Origin: Clostridia bacterium
GTDB lineage: Bacteria; Bacillota; Clostridia; Oscillospirales; CAG-272
Assembly (NCBI GenBank): GCA_017397175.1
Contig: JAFQKA010000029.1
Coordinates: 1 to 53,812, forward strand
DNA length: 53,812 bases
Direction: 5' to 3'
Below the pieces are notes generated by a model. The model was not told the DNA's origin, searched no databases, and was given only the letters and a program-made list of their open reading frames with translations. Of this stretch, positions 13,957 through 21,439 are shown piece after piece. The number at the start of each line of letters is the position of its first letter. Positions within the stretch are counted from its first letter, which is position 1. The position numbers and the translations under genes were made by a program.

Positions 13957-15615
13957 ATGGCTACAAAGACAAAGAAGAAAGTGGACTTGTTCTCCACTAT
14001 AATGACTATCGTGCTGGTGCTCATCATCGTCGGCGGAATCGCACTTTTCGCATTCCAGACCTGTGAGAAGTCCGGTGTAGGTCTCCGTTCCAAGATCGTT
14101 GTAAAATCCGATAACTTTGAAGTTAACGGTGCAATGATGCAGTATGCGGTAATGACCTCTTATAACAACTATCTCTCACAGTACGAGCAGTACGGTCTGC
14201 TTGATTATCTTGGCATTGACACCACCAAGAAGCTTTCCGCACAGCAGTACAGCGAGAACCAGACATGGCTCGATTTCTTTACCGAGCAGGCAAAGGCAAC
14301 GGTTGAGCAGATGCTCGTTTATGCCGAGGCTGCAAAGGCCGATGGCTTTGAGCTGAGTGAGGAGGAGCAGGCTTCGGTCGATTCCGTTATTTCCTCTTTC
14401 GAGCTTATGGCAAGCTATTATGGCACATCTACAAATGCATATATCGCTTCTAACTACGGTCAGGGCGTAAAGGCAAAGGACATTCGTGATTTCCTTGCTA
14501 TCTCTACTCTTGCAGAGCAGTACAGCGCAAAGGTGGCTGACGAGCTTAAAGAGAGCATCAAGGCTGAGGACGTAGAAATTTTCTACGGTGAAAACAAGGC
14601 TGATTACACACAGTTTGATACCATTTCCTACTCCGAGAAGCTTACCATCGAAACAGCAGGTAAGTCCGACGAGGAGATCGCTGCTGCAAAGGAAGAACTC
14701 AAGAACGCTCTTACAAGACTGACAGAGGCAAAGACCGCTGACGAGTTTAAGTCCATTCTTGCAGAGGTTAAGAACATAACGGTCGAGAATGCAGACCAGC
14801 CCGAGGAAGCAACCGAGGATACAACTGAGGAAGCAACCGAAGATACAACTGAGGAGGCAACCGAGGATACGGCTGAAGACACTACCGAGGATACAACAGA
14901 GAAGACCGATGAAGACAAGGACGATGAAAAGAAAGAGGAAGAGAAGTCTCCTCTCGACAACATCGTTGAGACCACTGTTACAGGCAGCACAGTTTCCGGT
15001 GATATCAAGGAGTGGATCTTTGAAACAAAGGACGGCGAGCTTGTTCGTGTTGCAGGCGAGGCAAAGCTCTTTGAGGAAAACAAGGAAAACAAGGGAACAG
15101 GCGAAGAGGCTGACGTGGTTAAATCTCACGACTACACGGTAACTGTTTACCTTATCCTCAGCGACGCTGCACGCGATGAAACAGCAACGAAGAACGCAGG
15201 TCACATCCTGTTCAAGAAGGATACACACGGATCTCAGGAAAAGGCTCTTGAGGCTGCTCAGAAGGTCCTTTCCGAGTACAACACCTCTGACAGAACAAAG
15301 GAAAGCTTCGAGAAGATCGCTAACGAGAACACAGAGGATTCCGGCGTATTCTACGACAACATCAAGAAGGGTGACATGGTAACAGAGTTCGAAAACTGGA
15401 TCTACGACAGCGACCGCAAGGTTGGCGACGTTGATATCGTTGCGACCGAGTACGGCCAGCACATCATGTACTTTGTTGGCGACGGCGATGCGGCATGGTA
15501 CGTAGACTGCTTCAATGCTCTGTTCAACAAGATCGCAGAGGATAAGTACGAGGAGTTCAAGGCTGCTTACGAGGTTAAGTACAGCGCAAAGGCTGCAAAG
15601 GCTATCAACTGCTAA
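13957..15615 (+). CDS. PrsA/parvulin-type membrane-anchored foldase
   Basis: 552 residues. One N-terminal transmembrane helix (about 10-35; no lipobox cysteine, so an uncleaved anchor instead of the usual PrsA lipid). Residues 50-260 form the SurA_N-like chaperone region. Residues 283-330 are an acidic low-complexity insert with TEEATEDT repeats. Residues 405-510 hold a parvulin-type peptidyl-prolyl isomerase domain (NAGHILFKKDTHGSQEKAL, then NTEDSGVFYDNIKKGDMV). The C-terminus is Ala/Lys-rich. It would help exported proteins fold between membrane and wall. A hydrophobic stretch and the AAGGCGG RBS fix the start. Confidence 0.82.
   Translation: MATKTKKKVDLFSTIMTIVLVLIIVGGIALFAFQTCEKSGVGLRSKIVVKSDNFEVNGAMMQYAVMTSYNNYLSQYEQYGLLDYLGIDTTKKLSAQQYSENQTWLDFFTEQAKATVEQMLVYAEAAKADGFELSEEEQASVDSVISSFELMASYYGTSTNAYIASNYGQGVKAKDIRDFLAISTLAEQYSAKVADELKESIKAEDVEIFYGENKADYTQFDTISYSEKLTIETAGKSDEEIAAAKEELKNALTRLTEAKTADEFKSILAEVKNITVENADQPEEATEDTTEEATEDTTEEATEDTAEDTTEDTTEKTDEDKDDEKKEEEKSPLDNIVETTVTGSTVSGDIKEWIFETKDGELVRVAGEAKLFEENKENKGTGEEADVVKSHDYTVTVYLILSDAARDETATKNAGHILFKKDTHGSQEKALEAAQKVLSEYNTSDRTKESFEKIANENTEDSGVFYDNIKKGDMVTEFENWIYDSDRKVGDVDIVATEYGQHIMYFVGDGDAAWYVDCFNALFNKIAEDKYEEFKAAYEVKYSAKAAKAINC
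14803..14898 (+). repeat. 24-bp in-frame tandem repeat, about four copies
   Basis: Four tandem copies of a 24-bp unit coding E-E-A-T-E-D-T-T variants inside the foldase gene. The first two copies differ by one base; later copies diverge more. Length may vary between strains. Confidence 0.8.
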
Positions 15616-15635
15616 AATAATACTTAGATTGCACT

Positions 15636-15665
15636 TTGGGGAGCACTTTTTGAAGTGCTCCCCAA
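15636..15665 (+). terminator. Strong stem-loop after the foldase gene
   Basis: Perfect 13-bp stem TTGGGGAGCACTT / AAGTGCTCCCCAA with a 4-nt loop. There is no T run after it, so it may stop transcription poorly or protect a 3' end. Confidence 0.5.
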
Positions 15666-15728
15666 TAAAGTCTGTAACCGATTTGGTAGGGACACCATAG
15701 AATGATATAAAAAAGGGAGGTATCCTTT

Positions 15729-16385
15729 GTGGTAATTGAACCAAAGAGTACGACGGTGGCTTATCGCTGTCCCCATTGCGGTGGCGGCGTTATGAGCGCC
15801 GTGAATCCGTTTGTGATCGGCGCGGATATGATAAAGCTCAAATGCGAGTGCGGAAAGAGCGAGCTGCAGATTGTCATGGAAAAGCACGGGCCTGATAAGA
15901 AGATCCGTCTCAGCGTTCCCTGTATGCTTTGCCCCAAGCCGCATAATTTCAGCCTGACACAGTCGGTGTTTTTTAATCGGGATATTTTCCTGCTTCCGTG
16001 TCCGTATTCGGGCGTGAACATCTGCTTTATCGGTGACAGCGACTACGTAAAGGCGGAAATGTCAAAGACAGAGCTTGAGCTTCTCGATATGCTTGAAAAA
16101 AGCGGAATTGAGGGCGGCTTTGAGGCGATCCATGCCGCAGACGAAAGTGACCTGCTTCCCGATCCGCAGATCTACGACATTATTATGTTTGTGATCCATG
16201 ATTTAGAGGAGGAAGGGAAGATCTTCTGCCGTTGCGAGGACGGTCACGGCGAATACGAGGCTGAGGTGCTTGATTTTGGCATCAAGGTGACTTGTACCAA
16301 GTGCGGCGCGTCCCAGACTATCCCCACCGACAGCCTTTTGGCAGCAAACGCGTTTTTAAACGCAGACAGTTTACATTTGGAATAA
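15729..16385 (+). CDS. CpXC-like zinc-ribbon protein, unknown function
   Basis: 218 residues, GTG start with AAAGGGAGGT 7 nt upstream. Several cysteine pairs: CPHCGGG near residue 14, CECG near 39, CMLC near 65, CRC near 163 and CTKCGAS near 188. This looks like two or three zinc ribbons around an alpha/beta core. It resembles CpXC-type proteins but I cannot name a function. No signal peptide; cytoplasmic. Terminated by its own hairpin. Confidence 0.7.
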   Translation: MVIEPKSTTVAYRCPHCGGGVMSAVNPFVIGADMIKLKCECGKSELQIVMEKHGPDKKIRLSVPCMLCPKPHNFSLTQSVFFNRDIFLLPCPYSGVNICFIGDSDYVKAEMSKTELELLDMLEKSGIEGGFEAIHAADESDLLPDPQIYDIIMFVIHDLEEEGKIFCRCEDGHGEYEAEVLDFGIKVTCTKCGASQTIPTDSLLAANAFLNADSLHLE

Positions 16386-16392
16386 TGAAAAT

Positions 16393-16418
16393 AAAAAGCC
16401 GCCTATAGGCGGCTTTTT
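16393..16418 (+). terminator. Intrinsic terminator
   Basis: AAAAAGCCGCC / GGCGGCTTTTT with a TATA loop, just after the 16385 stop codon. Confidence 0.9.
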
Positions 16419-16454
16419 ATTTTGCGGGACCAATCTGTTTTTTTGAAAATCCTC

Positions 16455-16483
16455 TTGCATAACGGGCGATTTTGTTATATAAT
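16455..16483 (+). promoter_or_regulatory. Sigma-A promoter of lepA-hemW
   Basis: TTGCAT (16455-16460), 17 bp, TATAAT (16478-16483), about 35 bp before the lepA start. Confidence 0.8.
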
Positions 16484-16517
16484 ATACGTATAAAATTATA
16501 TCATGGGAGAGTGTTCA

Positions 16518-18335
16518 ATGCAGAGCGAGAAGCAGAAGCATATTCGCAATTTTTCGATAATTGCACATATAGATCACGGTAAGTCTACTCTTGCCGACAG
16601 GATCCTTGAATACACAAACGCCGTTTCAAAGCGCGAGATGGAGGATCAGATCCTTGACAACATGGATCTTGAGCGAGAGCGAGGAATTACCATCAAATCC
16701 CGCGCGGTGAAGCTGGATTATACGGACAAAAACGGTGAGCAATACACCCTCAACCTCATCGACACCCCCGGTCACGTGGACTTTAACTATGAGGTTTCCC
16801 GTTCCCTCAACGCCTGCGACGGTGCTTTGCTTGTGGTCGATTCCACACAGGGCATTGAGGCGCAGACCCTGGCTAACGCGTATCTTGCGGTTGACGCGGA
16901 CCTTGAGATCGTGCCCGTTATCAACAAAATAGACCTGCCCTCTGCCGACGTGGAGAAGGTCAGAGCGGAGATCGAGGACGTTATCGGAATACCCGCGGAT
17001 GGCTGTCCCGCCGTTTCCGCAAAAACGGGACTTAACATCGGAGACGTGCTCGACAAGATCATTTCCGATATTCCCGCCCCCGGCGGCGAGGAAGATGCGC
17101 CCCTTAAAGCACTTATATTCGACTCGTATTACGACAGCTACCTTGGCGTCGTGGTCTATGTGAGAGTAATGGACGGACGGTTGAAACCCGGTCAGAGGAT
17201 CAAGCTCATGAATTCGGGCGCGGAATTTGACGTGGTAGACGTCGGTACAATGGAGCCTTTGGGACTTGCAAAGTGTGACGAGCTGTCTGCCGGAATGGTC
17301 GGATATATCACCGCCAGTATCAAGTTCATCGGTGACACCCGCGTGGGTGATACGGTAACTTTGGTGGACAACCCCACCTCCGAGCCTTGTCCCGGATTCA
17401 AGCAGGCTTTGCCTATGGTCTACTCGGGTATTTATCCTGCCGACGGCGCACGGTATAATGACCTGCGTGAGGCTCTTGAAAAGCTGCAGCTCAACGATGC
17501 GGCACTTTGGTTTGAGCCTGAGACGTCCATCGCGCTGGGCTTTGGCTTCCGTTGCGGCTTCCTCGGACTTCTCCATATGGAGATCATCGAGGAGAGACTT
17601 GAGCGAGAATTCAATCTTGATCTGATAACTACCGCGCCAAGCGTTATTTACAAAATAAAGAAGAGAAACGGCGAGACCGTTCGAATAGACAATCCCTCGA
17701 ACTACCCTTCGGCAGACGAGATCGAAGTGGCGTACGAGCCTATGGTCAAGGGCAACATTATTACTCCCACCGAGTACGTGGGCGGTCTGATGGACCTTTG
17801 CCAGGACAGACGAGGCGTGTTTATCGACATGAAGTACATCGACACCGAGCGTGTCGAGCTTCATTACGATCTGCCCTTGAACGAGATCATTTACGACTTC
17901 TTCGATGCACTTAAGAGCCGTTCAAAGGGATATGCGTCCCTTGATTATGAGCTGTCAGATTACCGTGAGAGTAAGCTGGTCAAGCTTGACTTTATGCTCA
18001 ACGGTGAGACTGTGGACGCGCTGTCCTTTATAGTTCACGAGGAAAAGGCTTACGCCAGGGCGAGAAAGATCGCGGAGAAGCTCAAGGAGAACATACCGAG
18101 ACAGCTCTTTGAGATTCCCATTCAGGCGGCTGTTGGATCGAGAATCATCGCCCGTGAGACGGTCAAGGCAATGAGAAAGGACGTTCTTGCAAAGTGCTAC
18201 GGCGGCGATATTACCAGAAAGAAGAAGCTGCTTGAAAAGCAGAAGGAAGGTAAGAAGAAGATGCGCCAGCTGGGCTCGGTGCAGGTATCGCCCGAAGCGT
18301 TTATGGCTGTGCTCAAGATGGACGACGAGAATTAA
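16518..18335 (+). CDS. lepA: Elongation factor 4 (LepA)
   Basis: 605 residues. G-domain with [34 protein letters not shown] and NKIDLPSAD, then EF-G-like domains II, III and V and the LepA-specific C-terminal domain ([41 protein letters not shown]). A membrane/ribosome-associated GTPase that acts during translation initiation or back-translocation. Start 16518 (MQSEKQKH) is preferred to 16503 because GGGAGA lies 7 nt before it. hemW follows after 14 nt, the usual neighbour. Confidence 0.97.
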   Translation: MQSEKQKHIRNFSIIAHIDHGKSTLADRILEYTNAVSKREMEDQILDNMDLERERGITIKSRAVKLDYTDKNGEQYTLNLIDTPGHVDFNYEVSRSLNACDGALLVVDSTQGIEAQTLANAYLAVDADLEIVPVINKIDLPSADVEKVRAEIEDVIGIPADGCPAVSAKTGLNIGDVLDKIISDIPAPGGEEDAPLKALIFDSYYDSYLGVVVYVRVMDGRLKPGQRIKLMNSGAEFDVVDVGTMEPLGLAKCDELSAGMVGYITASIKFIGDTRVGDTVTLVDNPTSEPCPGFKQALPMVYSGIYPADGARYNDLREALEKLQLNDAALWFEPETSIALGFGFRCGFLGLLHMEIIEERLEREFNLDLITTAPSVIYKIKKRNGETVRIDNPSNYPSADEIEVAYEPMVKGNIITPTEYVGGLMDLCQDRRGVFIDMKYIDTERVELHYDLPLNEIIYDFFDALKSRSKGYASLDYELSDYRESKLVKLDFMLNGETVDALSFIVHEEKAYARARKIAEKLKENIPRQLFEIPIQAAVGSRIIARETVKAMRKDVLAKCYGGDITRKKKLLEKQKEGKKKMRQLGSVQVSPEAFMAVLKMDDEN

Positions 18336-18349
18336 AAGGAGGAACAAGC

Positions 18350-19528
18350 ATGAAAAAGCAGAAAAAGCCGCTGGGGCTTTACATTCACATTCCTTTTTGT
18401 CTGAAGAAATGCGCTTACTGCGATTTTTATTCCTGCACGGGTGCCGATCCCGACCTCGTTCACCATTATATTTCCTCCTGTATGCTTCAGATGGAGGATA
18501 TTTCAGAGAGCTGTCGCGGCTATGAGATCGACACGGTCTACATCGGCGGCGGTACGCCGACTACCCTGCCCATCAAGGAGTTTGAGCGGCTTTTGTCGGC
18601 TGTGGAGCGTAATTTCAAGCTCAGCCGCTATGCTGAGATCACAACCGAGGTAAATCCCGCAACGGCTGATAAAAAGTACCTCAAAGCCCTGCACAAGCTG
18701 GGTGTAAACCGCTTGAGTATCGGTTTTCAGAGCGCAAATATCAGCGAATTGGAGCTGCTGGGCAGAATACACACGGTCGAGGATTTTGCCAATATGTATA
18801 AGGACGCCCGTGCGGCAGGCTTTGACAATATCAGCGTGGATCTGATGTACGGAATCCCCGCACAGTCTGTGCAGAGCTTCCAGAGCACTCTTGAATACGT
18901 TTGCAACATGAACCCCGAGCATTTGTCTCTCTACTGTCTCAAAATAGAGGAGGGAACTCCTTTCTATGAGATGCAGAATACTCTCGAACTTCCCGGAGAG
19001 GACGCGGAGTACGATATGTATATGTGGGCGGTGGATTATCTGAAAAAACGCGGATACGACCGTTATGAGATCAGCAATTTCGCAAAGCCCGGGCTTGAGT
19101 CCCGCCATAATCTCAAATACTGGAATGCCGACGAATATATCGGGATCGGTACGGCGGCGCACTCGTATTTCGGCGGTGAGAGATATTCCGTGATAAAAAA
19201 TATTTATGATTTTATTGACGGAATAGAGATCCCCGAGACCAACATGAGGCTGATCGAGGGCAGTAAAACTCTTTCCTTCAGAGAGAGAATGTCCGAGTAC
19301 GTAATGCTCCGCATGAGACTTGACGCAGGCGTCAATGCCGAGGATTTTGCAGAGCTTTTCGGAACGGATTTCCACGCTTTCTGCGGAAAGCATCTTGACG
19401 AATACGTAAAGGACGGATTTGTTATCCGTCAGGGGGGAAATTACCGTTTCTCGTCCAAAGGTATGTTCGTCAGCAACTATATATTATCAACCGTTCTTGA
19501 TTTTGCTCCCGGCAATTCCTTTGCCTGA
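18350..19528 (+). CDS. hemW: Radical SAM protein HemW
   Basis: 392 residues. Radical SAM cluster motif CLKKCAYC (Cys17, Cys21, Cys24) in the HemN/HemW form C-x3-C-x2-C, then IGGGTPTTL and EVNPATAD, and a C-terminal HemN-type domain (LSFRERMSEYVMLRMRL). It lacks the extra N-terminal features of true coproporphyrinogen dehydrogenase HemN, and its place behind lepA is typical of HemW, a heme chaperone. AAAGGAGG RBS. Confidence 0.95.
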   Translation: MKKQKKPLGLYIHIPFCLKKCAYCDFYSCTGADPDLVHHYISSCMLQMEDISESCRGYEIDTVYIGGGTPTTLPIKEFERLLSAVERNFKLSRYAEITTEVNPATADKKYLKALHKLGVNRLSIGFQSANISELELLGRIHTVEDFANMYKDARAAGFDNISVDLMYGIPAQSVQSFQSTLEYVCNMNPEHLSLYCLKIEEGTPFYEMQNTLELPGEDAEYDMYMWAVDYLKKRGYDRYEISNFAKPGLESRHNLKYWNADEYIGIGTAAHSYFGGERYSVIKNIYDFIDGIEIPETNMRLIEGSKTLSFRERMSEYVMLRMRLDAGVNAEDFAELFGTDFHAFCGKHLDEYVKDGFVIRQGGNYRFSSKGMFVSNYILSTVLDFAPGNSFA

Positions 19529-19544
19529 AATTTCAAAAAAACGG

Positions 19545-19573
19545 TTGACATTGACAGGAATATATTATACAAT
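19545..19573 (+). promoter_or_regulatory. Sigma-A promoter of the DUF1292 gene (and perhaps 6S RNA)
   Basis: TTGACA (19545-19550), 17 bp, TACAAT (19568-19573). Confidence 0.85.
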
Positions 19574-19610
19574 ATAAACGTAAAATACTAAAGAAGGACA
19601 GGTGATAACT

Positions 19611-19934
19611 GTGGCAGATAAGGACATTAAAAACATTGGTGAGGAGATTCCCGATACTTACACATTGACAGACGACGAGGGCAACGAGTTTGAGGTTGAG
19701 CTTCTTGCTTCCTTTGAGTTTGAGGGCAAGCAGTACAGAGCAATTACTCCCGCAGAGGAGGGTCAGAAACCCGAAAAGGGAAAGGACCAGCTTATTGAAT
19801 ATGATATTCTTGAGGTCGTTCTGGACGATGACGGTGAGGAAATGCTCATTTCCATTGAGGACGACGAGGAATTCGACCGTGTTGCCGATTTCTTTGATGA
19901 TGCGTTCTTCGGCGAGGTCGATTACGACAACTGA
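19611..19934 (+). CDS. DUF1292 protein (YrzB family)
   Basis: 107 residues from GTG 19611 (AGGTG 6 nt upstream; an alternative GTG at 19602 adds three residues). A very acidic small cytoplasmic protein with YTLTDDEGNEFEVELLASFEF and YDILEVVLDDDGEE, the DUF1292 signature. Function unknown; usually near alaS-ruvX in Firmicutes, here alone upstream of the probable 6S RNA. Confidence 0.9.
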   Translation: MADKDIKNIGEEIPDTYTLTDDEGNEFEVELLASFEFEGKQYRAITPAEEGQKPEKGKDQLIEYDILEVVLDDDGEEMLISIEDDEEFDRVADFFDDAFFGEVDYDN

Positions 19935-19955
19935 TTTTATTTAAGAAGAACTAAG

Positions 19956-20174
19956 ATCCCTGCCGTTCCCGTGATTTCTCGGGTAAATTGGACCCACAAA
20001 TCTTTATAGGAGTCCGGATAAGCTTCCAAAGCGGGTTGCAGGCCTCCCGATATGCTGTACCGATTGACTTGTCTCGGCGCATATTCGGACGTTGGAAGCA
20101 GTAAAGCTTTGGAGAGGACACCGCCTTGCACATGCAGGGTCTCCTATTCTCGGCTACACGGCTCGGCGGGGGAA
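19956..20174 (+). ncRNA. ssrS: 6S RNA
   Basis: About 219 nt with paired ends: CCCTGCCG near 19958 pairs with CGGCGGGGG (20164-20172), and CCGTG (19969-19973) with CACGG just before it. The 5' part reads GCCGTTCCCGTGATTTCTCG and GGACCCACAAATC...GGAGTCC, like clostridial 6S RNAs recalled from the family. The centre folds as a long hairpin: CTTCCAA/TTGGAAG, CCGATATGC/GCATATTCGG, CCGA/TCGG. A 3' hairpin CCTTGCA/TGCAGGG follows. 6S RNA mimics an open promoter and binds sigma-A RNA polymerase. No RNase P, tmRNA or SRP signature fits. No T-run terminator is seen at the 3' end. Confidence 0.75.
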
Positions 20175-20201
20175 AACATAAGAAAACAGGATAAAACAAA
20201 T

Positions 20202-21392
20202 ATGAAAAGAATAATTTTGATTTTGCTGGCACTCGTTCTTGTGCTCAGCGCTTGTATGCCTCCTCAAAAGGACGGAGATGGTCAAACGGACCCCGAGAAC
20301 ACATCGGGAGTTCAAACGGATAATCAGACAAGCCCGGAGGATAGTTCAATGAACACAACAGAAAAAACTCCCGATACTCAGGAGCCAACGGTTGACCCTG
20401 CATCCCTTTACCGCGAGATCGACGGTATCAAGTATTATGACGTCAGAGCCGCAGGTGCGCGCGGAAGCGTTTACAGCCCCGATGACAGCGCTTATTTTAT
20501 TGAGGACGTTGAGGGCTACTACATAGACGAGCTGACCTTTATGCTTGACGAAGAGACCATGTGGCGCATAGTTGACGTGCCCTGTACGGGAACGGGCGCT
20601 GTAAAGTGGAAGGGATATAAGGACAAAAACGCAGGCGAGACCGAGGACAGATTTGACGGCATTCTATATGCGGATAAGATCAACGACCCCATGTACGCGT
20701 TTATGTGTCTGCCCAGCCAGCGCGCCACCGTGATGGGCCGTGTTAACGCGGGCAATCATTATGAATATGACGATAAGTACGTAAAGATAGTGACCATCGG
20801 CGCGATCTATAACAATTCGGATATGCCCATTCCGGACGACGCGGAGTTTACCATTTGCGTAGGAAGAACAACGCTTTTGCTTTGTACTGAGGAAAAGGGC
20901 TGGTATATGGCGTGTGAGCTTGATACCCCCTCAAAGCCGAACAGTATTTATTATCTTCCCTGGGCTTTGGAGCATACGCTTGGTACCATGAAGCTTGATG
21001 CTTCGAGAGTAACTTTGGTTGAAGATCACTACGAGATCAAGATGACTGGCGCGGAGCTTAACGGCGCGGACGGACGGGACAAGGGTGCAACGGGAAGTGT
21101 TCTTCACTTCTGGGGTGAAAACGTAATGCTTGACCCTGATGAGGAGATCCTCGGAGTTGCGACCAGCTTTGAGTGTTGGATAAAAGAAGAGGAATGGGCG
21201 CCTTACGTAGCAGCGGCTATCGGCGCGGACTGGCGAGATAGTCAGAACAAGATTTCCCAGACATACTCAGGTTTCAATTATGCTCTTACCACAGAGCCTA
21301 CCGTTGTTTTCGGACACAACGTTGGGCCTATGGTATACGACGACGTGATGGACAGCGAAAAGGTTCAGGAGCTTCTTGAATTGAACAAATAA
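20202..21392 (+). CDS. Lipoprotein of unknown function
   Basis: 396 residues. Lipoprotein signal with lipobox LSAC (Cys18), a Thr/Pro/Asp/Gln-rich linker (20-70), then a folded extracellular domain of about 320 residues with no motif I recognise (WALEHTLGTMKLDASRVTL, VLHFWGENVM). Tryptophans and acidic residues suggest a ligand-binding or beta-sandwich fold, which is speculative. The start at 20202 is where the signal peptide begins; the open frame extends upstream through the 6S RNA without meaning. The RBS is weak (CAGG). It lies divergent-convergent with the beta-helix lipoprotein gene. Confidence 0.75.
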   Translation: MKRIILILLALVLVLSACMPPQKDGDGQTDPENTSGVQTDNQTSPEDSSMNTTEKTPDTQEPTVDPASLYREIDGIKYYDVRAAGARGSVYSPDDSAYFIEDVEGYYIDELTFMLDEETMWRIVDVPCTGTGAVKWKGYKDKNAGETEDRFDGILYADKINDPMYAFMCLPSQRATVMGRVNAGNHYEYDDKYVKIVTIGAIYNNSDMPIPDDAEFTICVGRTTLLLCTEEKGWYMACELDTPSKPNSIYYLPWALEHTLGTMKLDASRVTLVEDHYEIKMTGAELNGADGRDKGATGSVLHFWGENVMLDPDEEILGVATSFECWIKEEEWAPYVAAAIGADWRDSQNKISQTYSGFNYALTTEPTVVFGHNVGPMVYDDVMDSEKVQELLELNK

Positions 21393-21397
21393 AAATC

Positions 21398-21434
21398 GAC
21401 CGCAGGATCAAAGATCCTGCGGTCTTTTTTTTTT
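21398..21434. terminator. Bidirectional terminator between two lipoprotein genes
   Basis: Perfect stem GACCGCAGGATC / GATCCTGCGGTC, 3-nt loop, T10 on the plus side and ATTTTT on the minus side. Confidence 0.9.
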
Positions 21435-21439
21435 GGAAA

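Noticed and set aside
14803-14898. CRISPR-like repeat array
   Set aside because: The 24-bp units are directly adjacent without spacers and are in frame within a coding region.
14176-15744. Long minus-strand open frame (522 codons) opposite the foldase gene
   Set aside because: It mirrors the plus-strand gene, is full of Leu/Cys/Val runs from the complement of acidic repeats, and has no family motif or RBS.
16626-17864. Minus-strand open frame (412 codons) opposite lepA
   Set aside because: Shadow of the conserved lepA reading frame with no motifs.
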